Source: JANLYQ01 sp031365725 (GTDB lineage Bacteria > Actinomycetota > Actinomycetes > JACCUZ01). From it: a stretch of 59,725 nt of DNA. The notes under the pieces were generated by a model. The model made no database searches, had not been told where the DNA came from, and worked only from the letters and a program-made list of their open reading frames with translations. This document shows, one piece after another, positions 16,348 through 25,384 of this stretch. The first letter of the stretch is position 1; each line of letters begins with the position of its first letter. The stretch lies in assembly GCA_031365725.1 (NCBI GenBank), contig JANLYQ010000045.1, positions 1-59,725 of the forward strand, read 5' to 3'. A program made the translations under genes and the position numbers.

Positions 16348-17976
16348 TCAGTTGTCGGACGTACGACGCCTCGCCTTGAGCAGCGAGGCCAGCTCGGTCA
16401 CGTGCAGAGCCCTAGCCAGGAGGACGTACGTCGCCAACAGGACGATCCCGCCGACCAGCAGCTGGGCGGCCGAGGCGCCGGCACCGATGCCCAGCCGGGA
16501 CCGCAGGGCGGTCGCCACCAGCCAGGCCGCCAGGCCCGCCGGCACCGCGGCTGCGGCGAGCCGGACGTAGAGCCGGCGGACCGCATGGCCGTCCAGCCCG
16601 CCCGTGCGTCGGCGCAGCACCGAGGTCGACAGGGCCAGCCCCCCGGCGTAGGTCACCGAGTAGGCCGCCGCCACCCCGACCATGCGCCACTGCAGCGGGA
16701 GGGCGGCGTACGCGATCAGGGCGAGGGTGATGTTGGTGGCGGCCAGCACCACCTGCAGCAGGAACGGCGTGCGGGTGTCCTCGAAGGCATAGAACCCGCG
16801 GAGCGCGACGTACTGCGCGGAGAAGAACGGCAGGCCGAGCCCGAGGGCTGCCGCCACCAACCCGATGAACCGACCGCCCTGGGCGCTCTGGTGGCCGTAG
16901 ATCAGGCCGGTCAGCGCCGGCGCGAGCGAGACGAGGCCGGCGGCGGCCAGCATGATCGGCACCGCTGTCAGCCGCCAGGCCTCCGACAGCCCGGCTCGCA
17001 CCCCCGGCAGGTCACGGTCGACCGCGCGCCGGCTCAGGACCGGCAGCAGCCCGGTGACGACCGAGACCGTCACGATCGAGTGCGGCAGGATGAAGATCAG
17101 GTACGCCGTCTCGTAGGCGGCATACCCGACGCCGTAGGCGAGCCGGCGCTTGGCCTCGGCGTCGGCGGCCAGACCCAGGTTGACGATCACGGCGTAGGTC
17201 AGCTGGTTGACCAGCACGAACAGCAGCGTCCAGCTGGCCAGCGCGCCGGTCCGGGCGAGCCCGGCTCCTCGCACGTCCAGCCGCAGCCGGAACCGGAAGC
17301 CGGTCCGGCGCAGCACCGGCACCAGGACCAGCGCCTGAGCGACGACGCCGAGGGTGGTGGTGCCGCCGAGAAAGGCGATGCTGCCGGTGCCGAGCGACGA
17401 CGGGTTCTTCGCATCGACGGTGAACCACGCGAGGAAGGCGAGTCCGGCCGCAATGGTCACCAGGTTGTTGACCACCGGCGCCCACATCATCGGGCCGAAG
17501 CTGCCGCGAGCGTTGAGCACCTGACCCAGCAGGGTGTAGAGCCCGTAGAAGAAGATCTGCGGCAGGCACCAGTAGGCCAGCATCGTCGCGACCGACGCGT
17601 CGGCTGCGCTGACGTGCGCGACGAGTGTGTAGAAGTGCACCACCAGCGGGGCGGCGGCGGTGGCGAGCACCGTCACAGCGGCGAGCACCAGCAACGCCAC
17701 ACTGATCAGCCGGTCGCTGTAGGCCCGCGAGCGCTCCTCGCCCTCTCTCATCGAACGCACCAGGGCCGGGACGAAGACCGAGTTGAGGACCCCGCCCGCG
17801 ATCAGGATGTAGACGATGTTGGGGACCGTGTTGGCCAGCGTGTACGTCGACAAGGTCAGCGCCTGCCCGAGCGCCGCGACCAGCACTGCGCTCCGGACGA
17901 AGCCGAGCGCGCGCGAGGCCACCGTGCCGGCGGCCATGACTGTCGAGACCCCGCGCAGCGAGGTGGAGTCGCTCAC
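16348..17976 (-). CDS. murJ: Lipid II flippase MurJ
   Basis: MOP-superfamily flippase moving lipid II across the cytoplasmic membrane. The 542 residues show about fourteen hydrophobic segments. The N-terminal MAAGTVASRALGFVRSAVLVAALG and the ANTVPNIVYILIAGGVLNSVFVPALVR segment are typical of MurJ/MviN. Unlike mycobacterial MviN it ends without a kinase-like domain; that part is a separate gene downstream. GTG 17976 overlaps the DUF6049 stop by four bases. Confidence 0.95.
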   Translation of the reverse strand: MSDSTSLRGVSTVMAAGTVASRALGFVRSAVLVAALGQALTLSTYTLANTVPNIVYILIAGGVLNSVFVPALVRSMREGEERSRAYSDRLISVALLVLAAVTVLATAAAPLVVHFYTLVAHVSAADASVATMLAYWCLPQIFFYGLYTLLGQVLNARGSFGPMMWAPVVNNLVTIAAGLAFLAWFTVDAKNPSSLGTGSIAFLGGTTTLGVVAQALVLVPVLRRTGFRFRLRLDVRGAGLARTGALASWTLLFVLVNQLTYAVIVNLGLAADAEAKRRLAYGVGYAAYETAYLIFILPHSIVTVSVVTGLLPVLSRRAVDRDLPGVRAGLSEAWRLTAVPIMLAAAGLVSLAPALTGLIYGHQSAQGGRFIGLVAAALGLGLPFFSAQYVALRGFYAFEDTRTPFLLQVVLAATNITLALIAYAALPLQWRMVGVAAAYSVTYAGGLALSTSVLRRRTGGLDGHAVRRLYVRLAAAAVPAGLAAWLVATALRSRLGIGAGASAAQLLVGGIVLLATYVLLARALHVTELASLLKARRRTSDN

Positions 17977-20087
17977 GGTGCGGCCGGCTCCCCGACGGCG
18001 GTCGCGACCGCGGCGGCAGCGGCCCGGACCCGGCGGATCACCCGGTAACCCGCGGTGAGGAACAGGACCACCGCCGCGCCGACCGTGATGATCAGCGCCA
18101 CGGCACCGATCTGGGTCACGTCGACCGGCAGCTGCACCGGCTGGCCGTACGCCGCACCGGTGGGGGTCTCGAGGGCGGCCTCGACGACGACCCGGCCCCC
18201 TGCCACGGCCGAGGCCTGCACCTCGACCTGGACCTTCTGCCGGGGGCCTAGCGGCGGCATCGTCACCGGCTCGAGCCGCAGCTGGGGAGTGAGGGCCTGC
18301 AGGCGCAGCGTGACGTGCACCTCCTGCGGGAGGTCGTTGACCAGCGTGATCGGGATCGTGCCCGAGCTGCTGCCGAAGGTGAAGCTGCCGGGCTGCACCC
18401 GCACCGCCGCCCGCAGGTCGCGCAGGTAGGTCTGCTCGCGGTCCAGCCGGATGGCCCGACCGTCACGGCCCCGCCACCACGACGACTCGAGCCGCAGCCG
18501 GGAACTGACCAGGCCGGGCACCAGCTTGGTGCGGTCGGTGAGGATCGAGGCGAACGTGTTGGTGCTCTCGGCGTAACCCTCCATCGCGCGCAGGTAGTCG
18601 GCCGGCAGCTCGGCCGAGCGCCGGGTGCCCGGGTAGCGCAGCCGGGTGCGCGCGACCGCCGGCACCGGGGTGGCAGCGAGCTGGGTCAGGCTGATCGGCG
18701 CTGCCCACGGCGCGGTGGGCAGCGCGGCCACCAGATGGTCGAGGAAGGCCTGGGCCGGCGCCCACCGCCGGGGTGGCATCGTCACGATCGTGCGGGCCGT
18801 GCCGGTGCCGGGCAGCTCCGAGGTGATCATGGCGGTCTCGGCCACGACGCGTTGGGCACCCAGCACCGGGGCGCTGCCCTGACCCGAGGCGGCCGCAGCG
18901 AGCAGGTCGGCGAGCCCCGGGTCGGCGAGCAGCGCACCCACCCGCGCGACCCCGGCCACCCTGGCGTGCCCGGAGGGGGTGTAGCTGAGGTCGATGGTGG
19001 GCGGCAAGGCACGACCGTCGAGCACCGCCGCGGTCACCCCACTGTCGGCCAGGCTCGACAGGGTGCTGCGGTCGCTGTAGCCGTCGGTCGGCCAGCCCAG
19101 GTCGGTGACCAGGCGGGCGCCGGGCAGCAGCTTGGTCATCACCGCCGCGCCGGCGGTGCGCGCCGCAGTGACGTCTGCTCGGCGGTTCTGGTGCACGAGG
19201 GCGGTGACGTCGGGGTCGGCGTAGGGCAGGACGACGACGTCGGCACCGGCGGTGACGCCCTGCAGCGTGGAGAGCCACGCCGCAGCAAGCGGCCCACCGG
19301 TGCCCGCCGAGGTGCCACCCCCCGCGCGGACCACCCGGTAGCCGCCGGGGGCAGCCATCCGGGCCACCGACTCCACCAGCTCGGGGTCGAGGGCCCAGGT
19401 GAGCGCCGTACCCGGTTGGAGTCGGGCTCCCGCGTCGAGCAGCCGCGCGAGCCGCCCGCCCGGGGCCAGCTCGACGGCGAGGGTGTCATCGGCGAACGTG
19501 TCGTTGGCGAGCCGGCTGGGTGCCCCCGCCAGCGGCCAGAGCCAGCTGAAGCCGGTCGGGCTGTAGTCGGGAGCGGCGGGCAGCCAGGGCACTGCGGTGG
19601 GCTGCTGGGCGAGCTGGTTGGCGGTGCTGCCGGTGGCCGACCGAGTGCCGGTGACCTCGATGGTCAGCGCATAGACCCCGAAGCCGGTGCGCGGAGTGAG
19701 CGTGGTGAGCGAGCGCGACAGGCTGAACGGGCTGGTCGCGCCCGCAGCGAGGTCGGGCAGCGACGACTCGACGAGCACGTCCCCGGTCTCGGCCGGGACC
19801 TTCTCGGCAAGCACCGCAGCAAGCTCGGAGCGCGAGTTGAGCCGACTGGCGGACAGCCGAAGCCGTACTGCGACCAGGCGCACCGGCTTGGTGCCGGTGT
19901 TGGTGATGCTGCCGGTCACCTGCAGGGTGTCGGTCCCGTGCACCGCTGCGGGCGACAGGTCGGTGACCTGCAGGCGTACGCCGCCGGCCGCCGCGACCGC
20001 AGGGGCCGGCGCCAGGCCGCCGAGACCGGCCAGTCCGGCGGCGGCGACCAGCACCAGCAGCAACAGGATGTCCGAGAGACGCCTCAC
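17973..20087 (-). CDS. DUF6049 family secreted/membrane-anchored protein
   Basis: Conserved actinobacterial protein of unknown function, found in this position next to murJ (M. tuberculosis Rv3909 equivalent). In 704 residues, an N-terminal signal sequence (about 5-33, ending APAVAAA) precedes an Ig-like early region (VRLQVTDLSPAAVHGTDTLQVTGSI), a large central domain, a late beta domain and a C-terminal transmembrane helix (about 662-683) with a basic tail. The bulk is outside the cell. It overlaps both the NUDIX gene and murJ by four bases, so all three are likely co-translated. A link to lipid II export is inferred from context only. Confidence 0.88.
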   Translation of the reverse strand: MRRLSDILLLLVLVAAAGLAGLGGLAPAPAVAAAGGVRLQVTDLSPAAVHGTDTLQVTGSITNTGTKPVRLVAVRLRLSASRLNSRSELAAVLAEKVPAETGDVLVESSLPDLAAGATSPFSLSRSLTTLTPRTGFGVYALTIEVTGTRSATGSTANQLAQQPTAVPWLPAAPDYSPTGFSWLWPLAGAPSRLANDTFADDTLAVELAPGGRLARLLDAGARLQPGTALTWALDPELVESVARMAAPGGYRVVRAGGGTSAGTGGPLAAAWLSTLQGVTAGADVVVLPYADPDVTALVHQNRRADVTAARTAGAAVMTKLLPGARLVTDLGWPTDGYSDRSTLSSLADSGVTAAVLDGRALPPTIDLSYTPSGHARVAGVARVGALLADPGLADLLAAAASGQGSAPVLGAQRVVAETAMITSELPGTGTARTIVTMPPRRWAPAQAFLDHLVAALPTAPWAAPISLTQLAATPVPAVARTRLRYPGTRRSAELPADYLRAMEGYAESTNTFASILTDRTKLVPGLVSSRLRLESSWWRGRDGRAIRLDREQTYLRDLRAAVRVQPGSFTFGSSSGTIPITLVNDLPQEVHVTLRLQALTPQLRLEPVTMPPLGPRQKVQVEVQASAVAGGRVVVEAALETPTGAAYGQPVQLPVDVTQIGAVALIITVGAAVVLFLTAGYRVIRRVRAAAAAVATAVGEPAAP

Positions 20088-20566
20088 GCCGAGTCCGCGA
20101 GCAGGCCGGCGGCCGTCTCGGCGAGGCGACGCTCACCGGCGTAGGCCAACCGTTCGCGCAGCTCGCGGAGCGGCACCCAGGCCACCTCGTCGACCTCGAC
20201 GTCGCTGTCGCTGAGCTGGCCGCCGAAGGCTTCGAGCAGATAGTGGTGGACGGTCTTGTGGATGCGGCGGTCCTCGGCGACGAACCAGTAGTCGATGGTG
20301 CCCAGCTCCGCCAGCACCCGGCCGCGGATGCCGGTCTCCTCCTCGACCTCGCGCACGGCCGCGTCCTCGGCGGTCTCGCCGGCCTCCAGATGCCCCTTCG
20401 GCAGCGACCAGAGCAGTCGGCCGCGACGGTCGATGCGTCCGATGAGCGCGACCCGGAGGACGGGGTCGCTGCGGTCCACGACGAGGCCCCCGGCGGAGGT
20501 CTCCTCGACCTTGCGTAGCCCCTTCTGTCCCTGCCGCGAGCGGCGGCTCGAGGCAGGTGGCTCCAT
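20084..20566 (-). CDS. NUDIX hydrolase
   Basis: MutT-type pyrophosphohydrolase; substrate not predictable. The 160 residues carry a complete Nudix box GX5EX7REUXEEXGU in GHLEAGETAEDAAVREVEEE and the following TGI, at about residues 75-97. Start ATG 20566 was chosen because family homology begins shortly after, at ETSAGGLVVD. It heads the leftward run into DUF6049 and murJ and is divergent from cca, matching the M. tuberculosis mutT4-pcnA arrangement. Confidence 0.93.
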   Translation of the reverse strand: MEPPASSRRSRQGQKGLRKVEETSAGGLVVDRSDPVLRVALIGRIDRRGRLLWSLPKGHLEAGETAEDAAVREVEEETGIRGRVLAELGTIDYWFVAEDRRIHKTVHHYLLEAFGGQLSDSDVEVDEVAWVPLRELRERLAYAGERRLAETAAGLLADSA

Positions 20567-20630
20567 CCTCCAGATCGTAGCCAGCCGGACGGGGCGCGCC
20601 GGGCAGCCCACGGCCGTACCCTTGCCTCCC

Positions 20631-22073
20631 GTGCCTGACCTCGAGCCTGCCCAGCGCGCGGCCCGGCGACGACTCGCCGCGGGTGTCGCGGGTGTCGTCG
20701 GCGGTCTCGGCACGCTGGCCGAGCGGTTCGCCACGGCGGGGCACAGCCTGGCCCTGGTCGGTGGTCCGGTGCGCGACCTGGCGCTGGGCCGGCCGGCCGC
20801 CGACCTCGACCTGACGACCGACGCGCGACCTGAGCAGACCCGCGCGCTGCTCAAGGCGTGGGGCGACGCGTGGTGGGAGGTCGGCATCACCTTCGGCACC
20901 GTGGGGGCGCGCAAGGGGGACACGATCGTCGAGGTGACGACGTACCGGGACGAGGTCTATCGCTCGGAGTCCCGCAAGCCGGCGGTCACCTACGGCGACA
21001 CCCTCGTGGGCGACCTGGCGCGGCGCGACTTCACCGTCAACGCGATGGCGCTCGTGCTGCCCGAGGCGACCTTCGTCGACCCGCACGGCGGCCTCGAGGA
21101 CCTGGTCGCCGGCCGGTTGCGCACCCCCGGGCGGCCCGAGGACTCCTTCGGTGACGACCCGCTACGCATGATGCGCGCGGCCCGGTTTGCTGCGCAGCTG
21201 GGGTTCACCGTCGACTCGGCGGTGGTGGCGGCGATGACCGCGATGGCCGAGCGCATCGACATCGTGTCGGCCGAGCGGGTCCGCGACGAGCTGACCAAGC
21301 TGGTCCTGGCGCCGGACCCGCGGGCCGGGCTGGCGCTGCTGGTGTCGACCGGGCTCGCCGATCGGGTGCTGCCCGAGCTGCCGCGGCTGGCGCTGGAGAT
21401 CGACGAGCACCACCGGCACAAGGACGTCTACGAGCACACGCTGACCGTGCTGGAGCAGGCGATGGCGCTGGAGGCGGTCTATGGCCTCGGGCCGCCGGAC
21501 CTGGTGCTGCGGCTGGCGGCGTTGATGCACGACGTGGGCAAGCCCAAGACCCGACGGTTCGAGCCCGGCGGCGGCGTGTCCTTCCACCACCATGAGGTCG
21601 TCGGCGCCAAGATCACCCGGTCCCGGTTGCGGGACCTGAAGTTCCCCAAGGACGTGGTCGAGAACGTGTCGCGGCTGGTCGAGCTGCACCTGCGCTTCCA
21701 CGGCTACGGCACCGGTGCGTGGACCGACTCAGCCGTCCGGCGCTATGTCACCGACGCCGGTCCGCTGCTCGACCGGCTGCACGCCCTGACCCGGTCGGAC
21801 TCCACCACCCGCAACCGGCGCAAGGCGGCCGCGCTCTCGGCGACGTACGACGATCTCGAGGCGCGCATCGCGACCCTGCGCGAGCAGGAGGAGCTCGACT
21901 CGATCAGGCCCGACCTCGACGGCACCGCGATCATGGCGATCCTCGGCGTGCCGCCCGGCCCGGTCGTCGGTCAGGCCTGGAAGCACCTCAAGGAGGTCCG
22001 CCTCGAGCAGGGCCCGCTGAGCCCGCAGGACGCGGAGGCCGAGCTGCTCCGCTGGTGGGCGGCCCGACGTTGA
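20631..22073 (+). CDS. cca: CCA tRNA nucleotidyltransferase
   Basis: Adds or repairs the 3' CCA of tRNAs; poly(A) polymerase-family activity is a possible alternative. The 480 residues hold the nucleotidyltransferase motifs LVGGPVRDLALGRPAADLDL (the two Asp bind metal) and RRDFTVNAMAL, then an HD domain (ALMHDVGKPKTRRF). GTG 20631 has a TACCCT -10 element at 20617-20622 eight bases before it, implying a leaderless mRNA. It is divergent from the NUDIX gene and convergent with the MFS gene, with 16 bases between stops. Confidence 0.94.
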   Translation: MPDLEPAQRAARRRLAAGVAGVVGGLGTLAERFATAGHSLALVGGPVRDLALGRPAADLDLTTDARPEQTRALLKAWGDAWWEVGITFGTVGARKGDTIVEVTTYRDEVYRSESRKPAVTYGDTLVGDLARRDFTVNAMALVLPEATFVDPHGGLEDLVAGRLRTPGRPEDSFGDDPLRMMRAARFAAQLGFTVDSAVVAAMTAMAERIDIVSAERVRDELTKLVLAPDPRAGLALLVSTGLADRVLPELPRLALEIDEHHRHKDVYEHTLTVLEQAMALEAVYGLGPPDLVLRLAALMHDVGKPKTRRFEPGGGVSFHHHEVVGAKITRSRLRDLKFPKDVVENVSRLVELHLRFHGYGTGAWTDSAVRRYVTDAGPLLDRLHALTRSDSTTRNRRKAAALSATYDDLEARIATLREQEELDSIRPDLDGTAIMAILGVPPGPVVGQAWKHLKEVRLEQGPLSPQDAEAELLRWWAARR

Positions 22074-22089
22074 CCACGTGGTGTGGCGG

Positions 22090-23421
22090 TCAGACCGGTG
22101 CGGGATCGGCCGGACGACGGGGGCCGCCCCCAACGACGCGAGCGCTGGCCCGGGTGCTCGCGTGGGCGTAAACGGCTGCGGTGAGGGCGTAGCCGACCGC
22201 GATGACGGCGTAGACGGCCGGCGAGTTGCCGTCGGCCGGCAGAGTGGCCGCGCCGAAGGCTGCCGCGGCGACGAAGGCGATGTTGAAGATGACGTCGTAG
22301 AACGAGAAGACCCGCCCGCGGAAGTCGTCGTCCACCGAGGTCTGCACGATCGTGTCCACGCAGATCTTCGAGCCCTGCGCCGCGATCCCGAGCAGGAAGG
22401 CGCCGGCCAGCAGAAGCCACTCGCGCAGGGCGACGACGAAGACCGCCTCGACCGAGGCAGCCAGCACGAAGCACACGATGATCCAGGTCCGGGTGCCGAC
22501 GCGCGCGGTGATCCCCGGTGTGGCGATCGCGGCGACGAGGAAGCCGGCGCCCGACGCGGCAAAGACCGTGGCGAGTCCGGCGAGCCCCGCGTCGACGTTC
22601 GCCGGGTCGTGGAAGTAGGACCGGAACAGCAGGATCACCGAGATGGTCGACACCCCGTAGAAGAACCGGTGCGCGCCGATCGCGGCCAGCGCGTGGCCGG
22701 CCGGCCGGTGGTGCCACACGTGCCGCGCGCCGTCGACCAGACCGACCGCAACATGTCGTACGCCGGTCGGTGCGGAGGTGGTCCGGGGATCGACATGGTC
22801 GGGACCGAGCAGGTCCGGCGCCATCCGGGCGGCCAGCGCGGCGGAGCCGGCATAGCCCGCAGCCGCCAGCACGATCACCATGGCGTCGGTGCTACTGCCG
22901 GCGCCGAGCAGCCGCTTGAGCAGGAAGCCGACCCCGCCGCCGGAGATCGCCACCAGGGTGCCTGTCGTGGTCGACACCGAGTTGGCCATGACCAGCTCGG
23001 CGCGCGTGACCACGTGCGGCAGGGCGGCCGAGAGCCCGGCGAGGAAGAACCTGTTCACCGACAGGCAGGCCAGCACGGCGGCGTACAGCGGGATGCCGTC
23101 GACCCGCCCGAGGGTCAGGGCGGCCACGCCCAGCACCATCAGCGACCGCAGCAGGTTCGCGACCACGAGGATCTGCCGGCGCCGCCACCGGTCGAGCAGG
23201 ACGCCGGCGAACGGCCCGACCACCGAGTACGGCAGGAGCAGCGTCGCGAACGCCGCCGCCACGCTCCCGGCCGAGGTCTGGCGCTCGGGGGAGAAGAAGA
23301 ACAGGCTCGCCAGTGCCGCCTGGAAGACGCCGTCGGAGGCCTGCGAGCTCAGCCTGGTCGCGAACAGCCTCCGGAAGTCGCGGTGCCGCAGCACGGCGCG
23401 CAGCTCACCGGCGTAGGTCAT
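22090..23421 (-). CDS. MFS transporter
   Basis: Major-facilitator permease, substrate unknown. The 443 residues show about twelve hydrophobic helices. The typical loop 2-3 motif appears as FAGVLLDRWRRRQILVVANLL. It belongs to the MFS group with short HRDFRRLFATRLSSQASDG N-termini, related to putative drug exporters. ATG 23421 has TACCCT (minus strand, 23434-23429) seven bases upstream, so it is probably leaderless. A strong hairpin separates it from ino1. Confidence 0.85.
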   Translation of the reverse strand: MTYAGELRAVLRHRDFRRLFATRLSSQASDGVFQAALASLFFFSPERQTSAGSVAAAFATLLLPYSVVGPFAGVLLDRWRRRQILVVANLLRSLMVLGVAALTLGRVDGIPLYAAVLACLSVNRFFLAGLSAALPHVVTRAELVMANSVSTTTGTLVAISGGGVGFLLKRLLGAGSSTDAMVIVLAAAGYAGSAALAARMAPDLLGPDHVDPRTTSAPTGVRHVAVGLVDGARHVWHHRPAGHALAAIGAHRFFYGVSTISVILLFRSYFHDPANVDAGLAGLATVFAASGAGFLVAAIATPGITARVGTRTWIIVCFVLAASVEAVFVVALREWLLLAGAFLLGIAAQGSKICVDTIVQTSVDDDFRGRVFSFYDVIFNIAFVAAAAFGAATLPADGNSPAVYAVIAVGYALTAAVYAHASTRASARVVGGGPRRPADPAPV

Positions 23422-23469
23422 CCGCCTGAGGGTACGTCGGCCGCCGCCGGTGCCGGCCGCCCCAACCAC

Positions 23470-23532
23470 ATCGACTGTGCGCCCCGACACCGGACACGCC
23501 GGCGAGGCGGTGTGTCCGGTGTCGCAGTCGAT
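23470..23532 (-). terminator. Long hairpin downstream of ino1
   Basis: The core stem is 17 bp (23485-23501 with 23508-23524, one G-T pair) around a six-base loop. Outer arms ATCGACTG (23470) and CAGTCGAT (23525) can also pair. It lies 14 bases after the ino1 stop and before the MFS promoter, so it is a probable transcription terminator, though without a U-tract. Confidence 0.7.
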
Positions 23533-23545
23533 GGGGGTGGCGGGT

Positions 23546-24625
23546 CTAGCGCTCGATCTCCCCACGGATGAACTGCTCGACCTTGTCGCGCGCGGTGTCG
23601 TCGTCGTACTGCTCGGGCGGGGACTTCATGAAGTACGACGAGGCGGACAGGATCGGGCCACCGATGCCACGGTCCATGGCGATCTTGGCGCAGCGCAGGG
23701 CGTCGATGATGACGCCGGCCGAGTTGGGCGAGTCCCAGACCTCGAGCTTGTACTCGAGGTTCAACGGGACGTCACCGAAGTTGCGGCCCTCGAGGCGGAC
23801 GTAGGCCCACTTGCGGTCGTCGAGCCACTGCACGTAGTCCGACGGACCGATGTGCACGTTGCGCGGCGAGAGCTTGTTCTCCATGTTGGAGGTGACGGCC
23901 TGGGTCTTGGAGATCTTCTTGGACTCGAGGCGGTCGCGCTCCAGCATGTTCTTGAAGTCCATGTTGCCGCCGACGTTCAGCTGGTAGGTGCGGTCCAGGA
24001 TCACGCCGCGGTCCTCGAACAGCTTGGCCAGCACCCGGTGGGTGATGGTGGCGCCGACCTGGGACTTGATGTCGTCACCGACGATGGGCAGCCCGGCGTC
24101 GGTGAACTTCTGGGCCCACTCCGGGGTGCCGGCGATGAAGACCGGCAGCGCGTTGACGAAGCCACAGCCGGCGTCGATGGCGCACTGCGCGTAGAACTTG
24201 GCGGCCGCCTCGGAACCGACGGGGAGGTAGCAGACGACGACGTCGACCTTGGCCTCGCGAAGGGCGGCGACGACGTCGACGGGCTCGGCGTCGGACTCGG
24301 TGATGGTCTCGCGGTAGTACTTGCCGAGACCGTCGAGAGTGGTGCCGCGCTGGACGGTGATGCCGGTCGGCGGGACGTCGGCGATCTTGATGGTGTTGTT
24401 CTCACTGGCGCCGATCGCCTCGGAGAGGTCGGTGCCGACCTTCTTCGCGTCGACGTCGAACGCCGCCACGAACTCCACGTCACGGACGTGGTACTTGCCG
24501 AACTGGACGTGCATCAGACCGGGCACCCGGCCCGCCGGGTCGGCGTCCTTGTAGTACTCGACGCCTTGGACCAGCGACGCCGCACAGTTGCCGACGCCGA
24601 CGATGGCCACGCGAACCGAACTCAT
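23546..24625 (-). CDS. ino1: Inositol-3-phosphate synthase
   Basis: Converts glucose-6-phosphate to myo-inositol phosphate with NAD; the product feeds phosphatidylinositol and mycothiol synthesis in actinobacteria. The 359 residues begin with the NAD-binding VRVAIVGVGNCAASLVQGVEYY. Family signatures include VVCYLPVGSEAA, NALPVFIAG, QLNVGGNMDFKNM and the Lys-rich catalytic region ERDRLESKKISKTQAV. It is the short prokaryotic form. Its ATG overlaps the padR stop by four bases; the padR-ino1 pairing is conserved in actinobacteria. Confidence 0.96.
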   Translation of the reverse strand: MSSVRVAIVGVGNCAASLVQGVEYYKDADPAGRVPGLMHVQFGKYHVRDVEFVAAFDVDAKKVGTDLSEAIGASENNTIKIADVPPTGITVQRGTTLDGLGKYYRETITESDAEPVDVVAALREAKVDVVVCYLPVGSEAAAKFYAQCAIDAGCGFVNALPVFIAGTPEWAQKFTDAGLPIVGDDIKSQVGATITHRVLAKLFEDRGVILDRTYQLNVGGNMDFKNMLERDRLESKKISKTQAVTSNMENKLSPRNVHIGPSDYVQWLDDRKWAYVRLEGRNFGDVPLNLEYKLEVWDSPNSAGVIIDALRCAKIAMDRGIGGPILSASSYFMKSPPEQYDDDTARDKVEQFIRGEIER

Positions 24626-25245
24626 GAGTGCTCCTTGTTGTCGAGACGTGGTGCTCTAGCAGTGGGACGGACAGAGGGGGTGAGGGGGGTGACGGGCGTC
24701 GTCGGTGCCGTGCGGCGCTCGTCGTCGATGAGCTCGGAGAGCCACCGCACCTCGCGCTCGACCGACTCGAGGCCGTGCTGGTGCAGGGCGAGGGTGTAGC
24801 CGTCGACCCGCTCGCGACTGCGGGTCAGCGCGGACCGGAAGCCGTCGACGCGCTCCTCGAGCCGGGACCGCCGGCCCTCGAGGATGCGCAGCCGGGTGGC
24901 GGCGTCGGTGCGGCCGAAGAAGGCGAAGTGCACGCCGAAGCCGTCGTCGTCCCAGGTGGACGGGCCGCCCTCACCGAGCAGGGTCGCGAAGTGCTCCTTG
25001 CCCTCCGCGGTGAGCTCGTAGACGATGCGGGACCGCTTGGCGACCGGCACCGCGACCTCCGGCTGCTGAGCGACCAGACCCTCGGCGAGCATCTCCTTGA
25101 GACAGGGATAGAGCGAGCCGTAGGAGAAGGCGCGCAGTGCACCGAGCGTCAGGTTGAGCCGCTTCCGCAGCTCGTAGCCGTGCATCGGCGCCTCGTGCAG
25201 CAAGCCGAGGACGGCCAGCTCGAGGACATCGGAACGCTTGGCCAC
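24622..25245 (-). CDS. PadR-family transcriptional regulator
   Basis: Winged-helix repressor; by conserved pairing a likely regulator of the padR-ino1 operon. In 207 residues, residues 5-80 form the PadR domain (VLELAVLGLLHEAPMHGYEL, then SYGSLYPCLKEMLAEGL), followed by a helical dimerisation part (about 110-170). The tail is Pro/Thr/Arg-rich. GTG 25245 has AAGGAGG nine bases upstream. GATA-rich repeats in the upstream gap are candidate operators. Confidence 0.92.
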   Translation of the reverse strand: MAKRSDVLELAVLGLLHEAPMHGYELRKRLNLTLGALRAFSYGSLYPCLKEMLAEGLVAQQPEVAVPVAKRSRIVYELTAEGKEHFATLLGEGGPSTWDDDGFGVHFAFFGRTDAATRLRILEGRRSRLEERVDGFRSALTRSRERVDGYTLALHQHGLESVEREVRWLSELIDDERRTAPTTPVTPLTPSVRPTARAPRLDNKEHS

Positions 25246-25296
25246 GCCGGTGCCTCCTTGCCGCAGGTGCGCTGCTCATCGTCGTACAGCCGAGCG

Positions 25297-25321
25297 TTTG
25301 ATATATCGAACTGATACATCG
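25297..25321. promoter_or_regulatory. Candidate PadR operator between padR and PBP gene
   Basis: Imperfect 14-bp palindrome TTTGATATATCGAA (25297-25310, one mismatched pair) followed by GATACATCG (25313-25321). GATA cores recur with 13-bp spacing (25300, 25313, 25326). This AT-rich island in a GC-rich gap lies between divergent padR and the penicillin-binding protein gene. Confidence 0.5.
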
Positions 25322-25384
25322 TGACGATACCCCGGCGTCGGTGCGTCGGCAACTCGGGGCGGTCTGGTTACGCTGAGAGCCGCC

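Noticed and set aside
15955..18048. Long rightward open frame across murJ
   Set aside because: Antisense shadow of murJ caused by high GC; no domain recognisable.
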